A stretch of DNA of 64,000 nucleotides from an uncultured Alphaproteobacteria bacterium (GCA_902560675.1 CACEMP010000001.1:1-64000); one strand, 5' to 3'. Positions 53,794 to 63,158 are shown, counted from the stretch's first letter. The notes: generated by a model from the letters alone, not told the origin. Numbers and translations are program-made.

Positions 53794-55065
53794 ATGAAAA
53801 AAATAATACTTTTTACGATTTCAATATTATTTTCTTTTAATGCCCTTGCAGTAACTAATGTTACTTTTTGGCATATGGAAGGAGTTCCACATAGGGTTGA
53901 TAGAATTCAAACACTAATTGATGAATTTAACGCTGCTAATCCTGACATCAATGTGACTCAGGAGGTTCAAAATTGGGGAGAAATATATGCCAAGGCTCCT
54001 GCTTCTGTAGCAGCTGGAACAGCACCTGAAATATTAGTAGGTATTCCAGATTTTACACCAATACTTGCAGATATGGGTGCAGCTCAACCTGTTGAAGACT
54101 TTGTAGCTGAATTAGACGCTCAATATGGCTTTTATCAAAAAGCTCTTGATCAATATACTTATAATGGTCATACTTGGGCAGTTCCACTTTGGAATATGGC
54201 TTTATCGTTGTGGTATAGAAAAAGTGATTTTGAAGAAGCTGGAATTAAACCTCCTGAAACATGGTCTGATTTAAAAAAGGCTGCGAAAGCACTTACTAAA
54301 GATGGTGTTTATGGAATAGGACTTCCTGGAAATAAACAACTTTATACAGATCAAACAATTTATAGTTTTATGGTTAACTCAGGTGCTAAAGAAATTTATA
54401 ATTCTGATGGTTCATTAAGATTTGATAATCCAGAAACTGTAGCAGCTTATGATGTTTATAAAGAATTGTATCAATATTCCGCACCAGATGCTGCTAACTG
54501 GACTTGGGGAGAGGCAGAAGCTTGTTTTGCAAGTAAAGGTTGTGCTATGATTTTACAATTTACTGTTATTTCTACTTATGATTCTCAAGCAGGTGGAGAT
54601 GCTAGTGATTTGGGAGTCATACAAATACCTTACGCTAACGGTAAAGCACACAGAGCTGGAACTGTTTCATATGTTAACTCAGCAATGATAATGACAGATG
54701 ATGAAGCAAAAAAAGAAGCATCAAAAAAATTTCTAAGCTTTTTAATGGAGCCGGGTAATTACGGTCGTTTCATTAATATGGAACCAGGTTTATTTTTACC
54801 TATCACAGAGGCTGGAAGTCAAGATTCGACTTATTGGGATGACCCGGTTGTTGTTAAATATAAATCTCAAGTTGAAACTATGTTAGATAATTCTACTAGA
54901 GGCAGTTTATTTGGTTTTACTGATGGTAATACTTTCACTAGTATATCTTCTATATCGGCTCAAAATTTATTAGCTCAAACTCTTCAACTAACTTTAATTG
55001 ATGGAAAAACTCCTAAAGATGCAGTTAGTGAAGGTATGGAAATAATGAATGAAGCTATTGAGTAA
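53794..55065 (+). CDS. ABC transporter sugar-binding protein (family 1 solute-binding protein)
   Basis: This 423-residue periplasmic protein has a signal peptide (cleavage after NALA, about residue 19). The MalE/UgpB-type fold shows TNVTFWHMEGVPHRVDRIQTLIDEFNAANP as a marker region and VPLWNMALSLWYRKSDFEEAGI in the hinge area. PPETWSDLKKAAKAL is also typical. It is less AT-biased in protein composition than its neighbours and has a clear ribosome-binding site, as expected for an abundant product. The ligand is unknown but is probably a sugar, given the kinase and lactonase genes upstream. Confidence 0.93.
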   Translation: MKKIILFTISILFSFNALAVTNVTFWHMEGVPHRVDRIQTLIDEFNAANPDINVTQEVQNWGEIYAKAPASVAAGTAPEILVGIPDFTPILADMGAAQPVEDFVAELDAQYGFYQKALDQYTYNGHTWAVPLWNMALSLWYRKSDFEEAGIKPPETWSDLKKAAKALTKDGVYGIGLPGNKQLYTDQTIYSFMVNSGAKEIYNSDGSLRFDNPETVAAYDVYKELYQYSAPDAANWTWGEAEACFASKGCAMILQFTVISTYDSQAGGDASDLGVIQIPYANGKAHRAGTVSYVNSAMIMTDDEAKKEASKKFLSFLMEPGNYGRFINMEPGLFLPITEAGSQDSTYWDDPVVVKYKSQVETMLDNSTRGSLFGFTDGNTFTSISSISAQNLLAQTLQLTLIDGKTPKDAVSEGMEIMNEAIE

Positions 55066-55080
55066 ATAATTAATCTTTAT

Positions 55081-55104
55081 ACAGCACCTTTTAAGAGGTG
55101 CTGT
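55081..55104 (+). terminator. intercistronic stem-loop after the binding-protein gene
   Basis: ACAGCACCT at 55081-55089 pairs perfectly with AGGTGCTGT at 55096-55104 around a 6-base loop (TTTAAG). There is no T-run after it (TGTTTC follows). It therefore looks like a partial attenuator or mRNA-stabilising hairpin that favours binding-protein over permease expression, rather than an operon end. Confidence 0.7.
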
Positions 55105-55111
55105 TGTTTCA

Positions 55112-55984
55112 GTGAAAAAAAATAATATTGAAGGTTGGTTATTTGTATCTCCATTAGTTCTTTGGATATTTTTAATAATTATAATTCCTATTTATATTGC
55201 CTTTGAATTAAGTTTATTTAATATTAAGATAATAGGCACTTCTGGTAAATTTGTTGGTATAGATAATTACATAAAATTATTTGGAAAATCTAAATTCTTA
55301 AATGCTTCTTTAAATAGCTTATATTGGATAATTGGTAATGCAGTCTGTCAGACTTTTTTTGCATTTATTATTGCATTAACTATAAATTATAAATTTCCAG
55401 GAAAAAAAATCATGGCAAATTGGATTATATTAGCATTTATTATACCAACTGTAGTTGTTGTTGTAATTTGGAAATTAATGTTAAGTAGTAGTAGTGGAAT
55501 TATTAATTCAGTTTTAGTTGATTTAGGAATATTAAACGAAGCAACAGGTTTTTTTAGTTCTCCAAATAAAGCTTTTATAACCTTAATTTTTATTAACTCA
55601 TGGAGATGGAGTCCTTTTTTAGCATTAATAATACTTTCTGGCCTTAACTCCATAAATAGAGAAATGTATGATGCATCAAGAGTTGATGGAGCAAATTTTA
55701 TTCAACAATTTATATTTATTACTTTTCCGAATCTTAAAAATGTTTTGTTTGTTTTGGGTTTAGTTGGTACTTTATTATCATTTAACATATTTGATATTAT
55801 TTGGTTAATTACAAAAGGTGGACCATCTAACGCAACTTCAACAATACCTTTATTAATTTATGAAACTGCTTTTACTAAATTTAGAATAAGTCAAGCAGCA
55901 ACATTATCAATAATAACAAGCTTTATGTTATTATTATTTTCTATTATTTTTATTAAATCAATGGCACCAAAAGAAGATGATTAA
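55112..55984 (+). CDS. ABC sugar transporter permease (MalF/UgpA-type)
   Basis: This 290-residue membrane protein has six predicted helices and starts with GTG. The EAA-type loop that contacts the ATPase reads INREMYDASRVDGANFIQQFIFITFPNLK. The N-terminal WLFVSPLVLWIFLIIIIPIYIAF segment is typical of MalF-like permeases. It overlaps the second permease by 8 bp. No ATP-binding subunit follows in this window, so an ATPase encoded elsewhere must power it. Confidence 0.92.
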   Translation: MKKNNIEGWLFVSPLVLWIFLIIIIPIYIAFELSLFNIKIIGTSGKFVGIDNYIKLFGKSKFLNASLNSLYWIIGNAVCQTFFAFIIALTINYKFPGKKIMANWIILAFIIPTVVVVVIWKLMLSSSSGIINSVLVDLGILNEATGFFSSPNKAFITLIFINSWRWSPFLALIILSGLNSINREMYDASRVDGANFIQQFIFITFPNLKNVLFVLGLVGTLLSFNIFDIIWLITKGGPSNATSTIPLLIYETAFTKFRISQAATLSIITSFMLLLFSIIFIKSMAPKEDD

Positions 55985-56807
55985 AGAAAAAAATATAAAA
56001 TTAATTTTTATAAGTTTATCATTGATATTAATATTATTAATTTTTTTCTTACCTTTTTTTTGGATAATAACATCATCATTTAAAAATCCTGAAGAAATTA
56101 TTGCAACATCTACAACTATTATTCCAAGATCTTTTACTTTAGAACATTATTATAAAATTTTATTTTATTCTGATTTTTTTATTTATTTAAAAAATAGTTT
56201 GATTGTTTCTTTTTTTTCAATGTTTATATCAATTATTTTATCTGTTTCAGCTGCGTATGGTTTACATAAACTTAAATTTTATGGGAATAAGTTTGTTGAA
56301 TATTCTCTTCTTGTAACTTATGCCTTTCCTGGTGTAATTTTATTAGTTCCTATCTATCTTCTTTTTGCAAAGTTAAATTTATTAAATAGTTACTTTTCAC
56401 TAATTATTGTTAATGTTTTATTTGCGTCTCCTTTTGCTGTTTGGATGTTGAAGGCTTTTTTTAAATTAATACCAAATGAAATAGAAGAGGCGGCTTATAT
56501 TGATGGGGCATCAAGATATATTGTCATATCTAGAATTATTGTACCATTAGCTTCTCCAGGTATAGCAAGTGTTGCAATTTTTTGCTTTATTATTTCATGG
56601 ACAGAATATTTATTTGCTTCAATTCTAATTAGTGGTGATGATTTGAAAACTTTGCCAGTAGGCTTAGCAGGAATTGTCGGTCAATATCAAATTGATTGGG
56701 GTTTTTTACTATCTGGTGCAGTTTTAGCTAGTTTACCAGTTATCATACTATTTGTATTTATTGGTAAGTATTTTGTTTCTGGATTAACCGAAGGTGCGGT
56801 TAAATAA
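55977..56807 (+). CDS. ABC sugar transporter permease (MalG/UgpE-type)
   Basis: This 276-residue six-helix permease has the EAA loop IPNEIEEAAYIDGASRYIVISRIIVPLASPG and the N-terminal FWIITSSFKNPEEI, both standard for the MalG branch. It would pair with the upstream permease as a heterodimer. It ends three bases before the convergent SelO gene, so it closes the operon without a separate ATPase gene. Confidence 0.93.
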   Translation: MIKEKNIKLIFISLSLILILLIFFLPFFWIITSSFKNPEEIIATSTTIIPRSFTLEHYYKILFYSDFFIYLKNSLIVSFFSMFISIILSVSAAYGLHKLKFYGNKFVEYSLLVTYAFPGVILLVPIYLLFAKLNLLNSYFSLIIVNVLFASPFAVWMLKAFFKLIPNEIEEAAYIDGASRYIVISRIIVPLASPGIASVAIFCFIISWTEYLFASILISGDDLKTLPVGLAGIVGQYQIDWGFLLSGAVLASLPVIILFVFIGKYFVSGLTEGAVK

Positions 56808-56810
56808 AAT

Positions 56811-58199
56811 TTAAGTTCCGCAATAAGTTTGAAAAACTTTTTCATGATCTTTTGGTAATTTTCTATATTTTTTATTATTTTTATTTTCTACATATGGAAA
56901 CTTAAGTATTTCATTAAATGTAAATAGTTTTGAATAATTCTCCTTGTATGATTCTTTAATTATATTTTCTATTATGTGATTTCTTGGAATTATTACTGGA
57001 TTAATTTTAAAATATTTTTTTTTTGTTTTTAAATTATATTTTTGTAACCAATCTCCAAATATATTTTCATCTAAATTATTCTTTTCTAAATTTATAAATG
57101 TATTTGTATAATCTAATTTATAAATATGCATTATATCTAGAAAATCATAAATTAATTTTTGATTATTTTCATGAGTGCTTAGGTTTAGTTTTTTGCACAT
57201 CATCTCTAACCAGCAATTTTCAAATTTTTCTTTATTTTCAATTAGGATATTTTCTACCAATTTTATTGCTTTATTTTCATTATTATCAATTAAGTGAAGA
57301 AATGTTTCTGCAAATCGAGCTAAATTCCATAAAGCTATTTTAGATTGATTTTCGAATGAATATCTACCCATTTGATCAATTGAACTAAAAACTGTTTTTG
57401 GATTATAGTTATCCATATATGCACATGGACCATAATCAATTGTTTCTCCTGATATACTCATATTATCAGTGTTCATTACCCCATGTATAAATCCAACTCT
57501 CATCCATTCAATAATTAAGTTCATCTGTAATTCACAAATTTTTTTAAAGAAGTTTAAATATTTTTTCTCATTATTATCAATTTCTGGAAACAATCTTTTA
57601 ATTGTATAATTTATTAAGTTATTAAATTCTTTTATGTTTCTTAGAAGACTTCCAAATTGAAATGTTCCAACTCTTATATGAGATTTAGCTACTCTAACTA
57701 ATATAGCTCCTGGTTCATATTTTTCTCTTAATATCTTTTCACCAGTAATAATAATAGCTAATGCTCTTGTTGATGGAATACCTAAATAGTTCATTGCTTC
57801 ACTTACAATATATTCTCTTATCATTGGGCCCAATGTGGCTTTTCCATCCCCATTCCTAGAATAGGGCGTTTGACCTGATCCTTTTAATTGAATATCAAAT
57901 CTTATATTATTTTTATTTATATGCTCCCCTAGTAAAATTGCTCTTCCGTCACCAAGTATAGTAAATTGTCCAAATTGATGACCAGCATAAGCTTGTGAAA
58001 AAAAATTTTTTTTATCAATATTTTTTCCTAATAAAAAATTACAAATTGCCTTTTCGTTATTGTTAACTTCCAAATTTAATTCATCAGCTAGCTCATTATT
58101 GAATAACAATAATTTGGGATTTTGAAAATTTTGAGGTTTTACGTTGCTATAATAAATATTTGGAAGATCAGTGTAGCTATTTTGAAAGTTCCAATTCAT
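56811..58199 (-). CDS. selO: SelO/YdiU-family protein adenylyltransferase (AMPylase)
   Basis: This 462-residue pseudokinase-fold protein transfers AMP to proteins. Markers include SQAYAGHQFGQF, LGDGRAILLGEH, LKGSGQTPYSRNGDGKATLGPM, HIRVGTFQF and HGVMNTDNMSISGETIDYGPCAYMD with the metal-binding Asn and Asp. The C-terminus ends TYCGT, retaining a cysteine near the selenocysteine position of SelO proteins. Its length is close to E. coli YdiU (about 478). It acts in the cytoplasm and may take part in redox stress responses, as in other bacteria. Confidence 0.95.
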   Translation of the reverse strand: MNWNFQNSYTDLPNIYYSNVKPQNFQNPKLLLFNNELADELNLEVNNNEKAICNFLLGKNIDKKNFFSQAYAGHQFGQFTILGDGRAILLGEHINKNNIRFDIQLKGSGQTPYSRNGDGKATLGPMIREYIVSEAMNYLGIPSTRALAIIITGEKILREKYEPGAILVRVAKSHIRVGTFQFGSLLRNIKEFNNLINYTIKRLFPEIDNNEKKYLNFFKKICELQMNLIIEWMRVGFIHGVMNTDNMSISGETIDYGPCAYMDNYNPKTVFSSIDQMGRYSFENQSKIALWNLARFAETFLHLIDNNENKAIKLVENILIENKEKFENCWLEMMCKKLNLSTHENNQKLIYDFLDIMHIYKLDYTNTFINLEKNNLDENIFGDWLQKYNLKTKKKYFKINPVIIPRNHIIENIIKESYKENYSKLFTFNEILKFPYVENKNNKKYRKLPKDHEKVFQTYCGT

Positions 58200-58269
58200 A
58201 TTTTCGAATTAAATATATATTATTTATTTTAAATTAACATAAAGGACTTTAAGGTATCAATTAATAAAC

Positions 58270-59052
58270 ATGGTAAAGATAAATGAAATAATTAATTTTA
58301 AAGATCATCCAATTGATAATTTTGATTATATTAATAAATGTAAATATAAAATTTCACATGAGTCAGTATTAGTTTTAGAAAATTTTCTAACTGATGAATG
58401 CTTAAATGAGTTAATTGCTGAGGCCTTAAAACTACAAGATAAGGCATTTTATTGCTCTCAAAATCACACAATTTTTTTAGATAAATACGATAAAAATATA
58501 GGAGATAAAGATCCTTTAAATATTGAAGTAAAAAGTGATAAAGGTTGTGTTCCTCATGATTATTTAGATGCAAAATCAAAATTAAATATTCTTTATGATT
58601 CACAAATATTTAAAAATTTTTTAAAAGAAATACTTAATTTAAATAATCTTTTCCCATATGCTGATTCATTATCATCAATAAATTATAACTACTATCAAAA
58701 CAAACAGCAACTAGGTTGGCATTTTGATAATGCATCTTTTGCAATAACCTTAATGATACAAGCATCAGATACTGGTGGTGAGTTTCAATATGTTAATAAA
58801 GGAAGAAATTATAATAAGAGTTATATTGATAAAAATTACATAAAAAAAATACTAGATAATTCTATAAATCCTAAAACAATTAAATCCAAACCAGGTACAC
58901 TTATTTTGTTTTATGGGAGAAATTATCTTCATCGTGTAACGCCAGTTACATCTAAAAAACCTAGAATTTTAGTCACATTAAATTATAACGAAGAAGAGGG
59001 TACACTATTATCTGAGAATGCAAGATTAACTTTTTTTGGTAGAATAAATTAA
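58270..59052 (+). CDS. 2-oxoglutarate/Fe(II)-dependent oxygenase family protein
   Basis: This 260-residue protein has the jelly-roll oxygenase motif WHFDN (His and Asp metal ligands). TGGEFQYV follows, then LHRVTPV with the distal histidine, and RILVTLNYN with the 2-oxoglutarate-binding arginine. The layout resembles bacterial HalD/ArpA-like or prolyl-hydroxylase-like oxygenases that act on amino-acid-type substrates. The substrate is not known. It converges on the TupA-like gene with a 4 bp overlap and is divergent from selO. Confidence 0.82.
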   Translation: MVKINEIINFKDHPIDNFDYINKCKYKISHESVLVLENFLTDECLNELIAEALKLQDKAFYCSQNHTIFLDKYDKNIGDKDPLNIEVKSDKGCVPHDYLDAKSKLNILYDSQIFKNFLKEILNLNNLFPYADSLSSINYNYYQNKQQLGWHFDNASFAITLMIQASDTGGEFQYVNKGRNYNKSYIDKNYIKKILDNSINPKTIKSKPGTLILFYGRNYLHRVTPVTSKKPRILVTLNYNEEEGTLLSENARLTFFGRIN

Positions 59053-59843
59053 TGATTATTAAAGAAAAATAATTGCTCTCCATTTATTTTAAAATTATTT
59101 ATTAAATATTTAGCTTCATCTGAAATTATCCAATCTATATATATTTTTGCATCTTCGATATTTAGTTTTGTATTCAAATTATTATTTACTAAAATTATTC
59201 CGTATTGATTAAATAAAGGAGGAAAATTTTCACATACAATTTTAAGATTATATTTCATATTAAAAGATATCCATGTACTTCGGTCACTTAATGTATAAGC
59301 ATTATTATTATTAGCTATTAATAAAGTTTGCCCCATACCTTGCCCTACACTAAAATACCAATTTGTATCATTTTCAGGTTTTGTAGAGATTAGTTCCCAT
59401 AATTCCATTTCTTTTTTATGGGTTCCACTTTCATCACCTCGCGAAATAAAATTTAATTTATTATTTTTTATTTCAATCAATTTATTTTCTATTGAATTAC
59501 ATTTGTTATTATCACTTTTAGGACCTACTAAGACAAAATCATTGTACATTAAGTCAAATCTTAAAGTACCATAACCACTATTCATAAATTCTAATTCAGA
59601 TGGTGTGTGATGAACTAATAAAATTTCAACATTTCCATCTTTTGCAATTCTAATAGCTTGTCCAGTACCTAGTGATAGAACATTAATTTTTATTTTAAAC
59701 TTATCGTAAAAGTATTTATTTAAATATTTTAGTAGTCCTGAATCATGGGTAGATGTAGTGCTTGCAATATTAATTATATTTTCTTTGGAATAAGCAATAT
59801 TAAATGAAAATAGAAAAATTATTATAATTAATATTTTATTCAT
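59049..59843 (-). CDS. TupA-like tungstate/oxyanion ABC binding protein
   Basis: This 264-residue periplasmic protein has a signal peptide (cleavage near residue 19). The mature N-terminus reads IINIASTTSTHDSGLL, containing the TTTS-type oxyanion loop of tungstate-binding TupA in the form STTS. LSLGTGQAIRIAKDGNVEILLVHH and FISRGDESGTHKKE are also characteristic. No tupB permease or tupC ATPase is beside it. It is the last gene of the leftward sulfotransferase and aminotransferase run, 17 bases after the hydratase gene. Confidence 0.85.
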   Translation of the reverse strand: MNKILIIIIFLFSFNIAYSKENIINIASTTSTHDSGLLKYLNKYFYDKFKIKINVLSLGTGQAIRIAKDGNVEILLVHHTPSELEFMNSGYGTLRFDLMYNDFVLVGPKSDNNKCNSIENKLIEIKNNKLNFISRGDESGTHKKEMELWELISTKPENDTNWYFSVGQGMGQTLLIANNNNAYTLSDRSTWISFNMKYNLKIVCENFPPLFNQYGIILVNNNLNTKLNIEDAKIYIDWIISDEAKYLINNFKINGEQLFFFNNH

Positions 59844-59860
59844 AATTTAAATTTGTTTAT

Positions 59861-60655
59861 TTAAATATATTCAAATTCAATTTTTCCAAGCTTCCCAAAA
59901 TCAGCTTTAATTAAATTTCCAGAATGTATTTTAAAAGCTTTTGTACATGATCCCGAAGAAATATATTGACCTTTTAACATAGCTTCTCCTTTTAGAGATA
60001 ATGTATTAATTAGCCATAAAACAGCGTTTAAAGGATTATTAAGAACATTTTTTGTATTACCTGTTTCTTGAATCTCATTATTAATAAAAAGAGAAACATT
60101 AAAATTAGTGAGATCAATTTCATTAACATCAAATATTTTTTCATTGTATATCCAAAAATCAGATGCACCATTTGTTGATATTAAATTCATAGCACCTATA
60201 TTAGATATTTCTTTTTGAAATCTAAAATCAACAAGTTCTACTGAACATAATATTCCATCTAATAAATTTCTAACATTTTTTATTGTAAATGGAGCTTTTG
60301 AAATATCTACGTCATCTTTTATTCTAAAACTTATTTCTGGCTCAACAAATGTTTGAAAGAAATTTTTTGAATTTAATTTTTTTACATTTTTAGATGAATA
60401 TTTGCTAAATAAATTTCCATAAAAAGGTTCAGAGATATTCATCTGAGTCTGAGCTGCCTTAGAGGTACATCCAATTTTTTTTCCAATACATATATTATTT
60501 TTTAAACTTAAATAATTTACTTTTAACTCATCCTGTATTTTATAAGCATCCTTTATATTTTTTGGCTCTAAGTGATAAAGTGAATCTATACCTGTTTTAT
60601 TTAATTTACTTTTAAATAAAATACTGGCAGCTTTTTCAATTTCTTTATTATTCAT
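59861..60655 (-). CDS. 2-keto-4-pentenoate hydratase family protein (FAH superfamily)
   Basis: This 264-residue protein matches MhpD/2-oxopent-4-enoate hydratases: DAYKIQDELKVNYL, CIGKKIGCTSKAAQTQM, FVEPEISFRIKDDV with the metal-binding glutamates and VELVDFRF. The family hydrates 2-oxo-4-alkenoates or decarboxylates related oxo-acids in aromatic or heterocyclic degradation. No ring-cleavage dioxygenase is near, so the substrate is open. It overlaps the preceding sulfotransferase gene by 4 bp. Confidence 0.88.
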   Translation of the reverse strand: MNNKEIEKAASILFKSKLNKTGIDSLYHLEPKNIKDAYKIQDELKVNYLSLKNNICIGKKIGCTSKAAQTQMNISEPFYGNLFSKYSSKNVKKLNSKNFFQTFVEPEISFRIKDDVDISKAPFTIKNVRNLLDGILCSVELVDFRFQKEISNIGAMNLISTNGASDFWIYNEKIFDVNEIDLTNFNVSLFINNEIQETGNTKNVLNNPLNAVLWLINTLSLKGEAMLKGQYISSGSCTKAFKIHSGNLIKADFGKLGKIEFEYI

Positions 60656-61554
60656 AAATTACTCAATTCATATCCATACATTTTCATAACTTTTCCAAAT
60701 GAATTTTCTAATTTCTCTATTTGATATTTATTTAAAATATTTTTCCATTGATTTTTTTTACCTACAGAAAAAAAATTATTGAAAGGAGTTGATTCAATAA
60801 AACCCTTGGTATTTTCTTCTTTCTTAAAATTTTCAAAAGTAGTTGAAGATACTATATTAATAATTTTTTCATCTTTATTTTTAAAATTAAAATTATAATT
60901 ATTCTCAAAAAAATTCATAATTTCTAAAATTATTTCTTTTTTTCTATAAACTAAGTCCTCAAATTTAATAATTTTTAATGGTTTATTCCATTTATTTGAG
61001 CACCAAGACAGCACATGTCTATTCCAACTTGATAAATATGATCTTGGTCTATTTTCATCATTAAATATCTTATCTGCCAGTTTATTTTCTGTCCAATGTA
61101 ATTTTTGATGTTCATTAGTCATTATTTCTATAGTTTCATCTATACTCACATCTAAATGTTTACTCCATGATATACAAATATCTCTAGGATCACGGATCAT
61201 ATAAATTGTACCACAAGTATTTTTTTCAGTAGTAAATGGGAATTCAAATATTTTAAATAAACCTGAATGAGTTTTTAAAAAAATTCTATCTGTATTTAAT
61301 TTTAGCATTTTTTTTGTCTGAAGTTTTAAAATATACTTGTAAAAAATTTCTAAATTTGAAAGATTAGAAATATCTTTACCAAATATTTTCCTATCTCTAT
61401 TAATAAGCTCAGTAATATCAAATTGTCCAATTTTGTTAAAATCTTTAAGATTAAAGCTACCATCTTTTTTGAAAATCAAAGCAATAATAATGCTTCTTAA
61501 AAGAGTGTTTCCACTTTTTGGATACGATGCTAACCAAAATATATGATTACTCAC
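60652..61554 (-). CDS. PAPS-dependent sulfotransferase family protein
   Basis: This 300-residue protein has the 5'-phosphosulfate-binding loop WLASYPKSGNTLLRS (residues about 7-21) and the 3'-phosphate motif MIRDPRDICISWSKH near residues 118-132. It therefore has the two hallmark PAPS-binding motifs of cytosolic-type sulfotransferases. The late KGFIESTP segment resembles the family's second PAPS-binding region. The acceptor is unknown. It overlaps both neighbours by 4 bp in the run with a second sulfotransferase-like protein and a class IV aminotransferase. Confidence 0.87.
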   Translation of the reverse strand: MSNHIFWLASYPKSGNTLLRSIIIALIFKKDGSFNLKDFNKIGQFDITELINRDRKIFGKDISNLSNLEIFYKYILKLQTKKMLKLNTDRIFLKTHSGLFKIFEFPFTTEKNTCGTIYMIRDPRDICISWSKHLDVSIDETIEIMTNEHQKLHWTENKLADKIFNDENRPRSYLSSWNRHVLSWCSNKWNKPLKIIKFEDLVYRKKEIILEIMNFFENNYNFNFKNKDEKIINIVSSTTFENFKKEENTKGFIESTPFNNFFSVGKKNQWKNILNKYQIEKLENSFGKVMKMYGYELSNL

Positions 61555-62264
61555 AATTCAATTGAGTGTTTTTTCATTTTATTATAAATCTCAATACTTT
61601 CTTCATAAATTTTTTGGTAATGATCAGGAACTTTATTAATTTTATTTTTAGTTTTTATAAATCCATTTGAATTTATTATGTCACGATACCAATGTTTGTG
61701 CCATATGCCATAATCATTTGTAATACCCTTTGGCCATTTTATCATCTTTATTGAAAAATCTATTTCTAATTTATTACAAAGTTCTTTAAGATATGCTTCT
61801 GGATTTTGTAATAAAATATCAGCATTAACTACTATAATTTTTTTTGAAATATAATTTCTAACATATTCAAATAGCTTAAACATCTGCTCAAAGCCAATAT
61901 CAGTTATATTATAAAGTCTATTTTTTTTAATATATGAATTAATAACTTTTGATGGATGTCTAATTAAGAAACAATTTGTACCTTTTTCCAACCATTCAAT
62001 ATTTGTTTTATCTAAAATATGATGCGTCATGTGTTTTTGGTAATAAATTCCCTTTTTATCCTTAAGAATTGTTTTGATTACTTCACTTTCCTTAGTAGGA
62101 TAAAAATCTATTATTTCATCTCTCATGGGATGATTAAGTCCAGTTTCTTTTAAATAATAGGAATAAAATGGTTCATCATATACAATTGTATCATCTCTAT
62201 TACTAAATGAACGTAATAATGCTGTGGAAATATTACGAGGTCCTGACCACATGAATATTCTCAT
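61551..62264 (-). CDS. sulfotransferase-like protein of the aminotransferase-associated type
   Basis: This 237-residue protein starts MRIFMWSGPRNISTALLRSF. This is the P-loop form of sulfotransferase-fold domains fused to branched-chain-aminotransferase-like proteins in plants and some bacteria. FLIRHPSKVINSYIKKN gives the 3'-phosphate motif. Here it is a separate protein, encoded directly after a class IV aminotransferase with no gap. That preserves the partnership and suggests the two act on one substrate. Whether it truly transfers sulfate is uncertain. Confidence 0.82.
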   Translation of the reverse strand: MRIFMWSGPRNISTALLRSFSNRDDTIVYDEPFYSYYLKETGLNHPMRDEIIDFYPTKESEVIKTILKDKKGIYYQKHMTHHILDKTNIEWLEKGTNCFLIRHPSKVINSYIKKNRLYNITDIGFEQMFKLFEYVRNYISKKIIVVNADILLQNPEAYLKELCNKLEIDFSIKMIKWPKGITNDYGIWHKHWYRDIINSNGFIKTKNKINKVPDHYQKIYEESIEIYNKMKKHSIEL

Positions 62265-63158
62265 TTATTTTAATAATTTTTCATACCAATTTCTTAATTG
62301 ATAAGTTAAATTTTTGTTATTTAATTTTAATTTTTTATTATTTATTGCGTTTACTGGAACGACACCACCAAAACTGCCAGTTACAAATGCTTCATCAGCT
62401 TGCATAACATCTTTTAACTTAAAATCTTTTATAAAAATTTTTATTTTATTATTTTTACAAATATCTATAATTTTTTGTCTTGTAATTCCTGTTACTTGGT
62501 ATTTTCCTTTTGAAGTATAAACACATTTATTTTTTATATAAAAAAAATGTGTACTGTTATTGGTTGCTATATTTCCATTAATATCAAACATTAGTGATTC
62601 ATCGCCACCTTTTTTATGACCTTCAATACAAGCGATAATGCAATTTAGTTTCGAAAGACTATTAATTTGAGGATTTTGTGCATTTAAACTACCTCTAATT
62701 GTATTTACAGTAACTAATTTTAACCCTTTATTATAAATATCAATATTAGGTTTTTTATATTCAGGTATAATTATTATTGAAGGATTGGAAATAACAACTT
62801 TTTCAGATTGATATGGTGTACTCCTTAATCCACGAGATATAATAATTCTCATATGGACATCATTTTGCATTTTATTAATCATAATAGTCTTATTTATTAT
62901 TTGAGTAAGCTCTTTTCTATTTAAGTGAAGTTTTATACTTATAAGTTTTAAGTCTTTATATAATCTATCTAAATGTTCTTTTAGAAAAATAAATCTACCG
63001 TTATAGATTCTACCACTTGTCCAAACTCCATCTCCCAATAATACTGATGAGTCAAAAACAGATATCTTAGCTTTATCTCTAGGATAATATTTTCCATTTA
63101 CATAAATTTTAATTTTTTTATTTCTTTTATCTTCTTGAAAATCGTGACTAGAAACCAT
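62265..63158 (-). CDS. class IV PLP aminotransferase (BCAT/D-amino-acid transaminase-like)
   Basis: With the ATG at 63158 the product has 297 residues and begins MVSSHDFQEDKRNKKIKIYVNGKYYP. That places the fold-type IV opening ISVFDSSVLLGDGVWTSGRIYNG at the usual position. The upstream start at 63233 would add a 25-residue hydrophobic leader reaching into the divergent promoter region. SKLNCIIACIEGHKKGGDE carries the expected PLP lysine region, and TGITRQKIIDI and EAFVTGSFGGVVPV follow as usual. The direct link to a sulfotransferase-like gene mirrors known fusion proteins. The amino acid substrate is unknown. Confidence 0.88.
   Translation of the reverse strand: MVSSHDFQEDKRNKKIKIYVNGKYYPRDKAKISVFDSSVLLGDGVWTSGRIYNGRFIFLKEHLDRLYKDLKLISIKLHLNRKELTQIINKTIMINKMQNDVHMRIIISRGLRSTPYQSEKVVISNPSIIIIPEYKKPNIDIYNKGLKLVTVNTIRGSLNAQNPQINSLSKLNCIIACIEGHKKGGDESLMFDINGNIATNNSTHFFYIKNKCVYTSKGKYQVTGITRQKIIDICKNNKIKIFIKDFKLKDVMQADEAFVTGSFGGVVPVNAINNKKLKLNNKNLTYQLRNWYEKLLK

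Noticed and set aside
55081-55104. Operon-ending rho-independent terminator
   Set aside because: The stem is good but it is not followed by a T-run, and the permease genes follow in the same direction, so an intercistronic hairpin is more likely.
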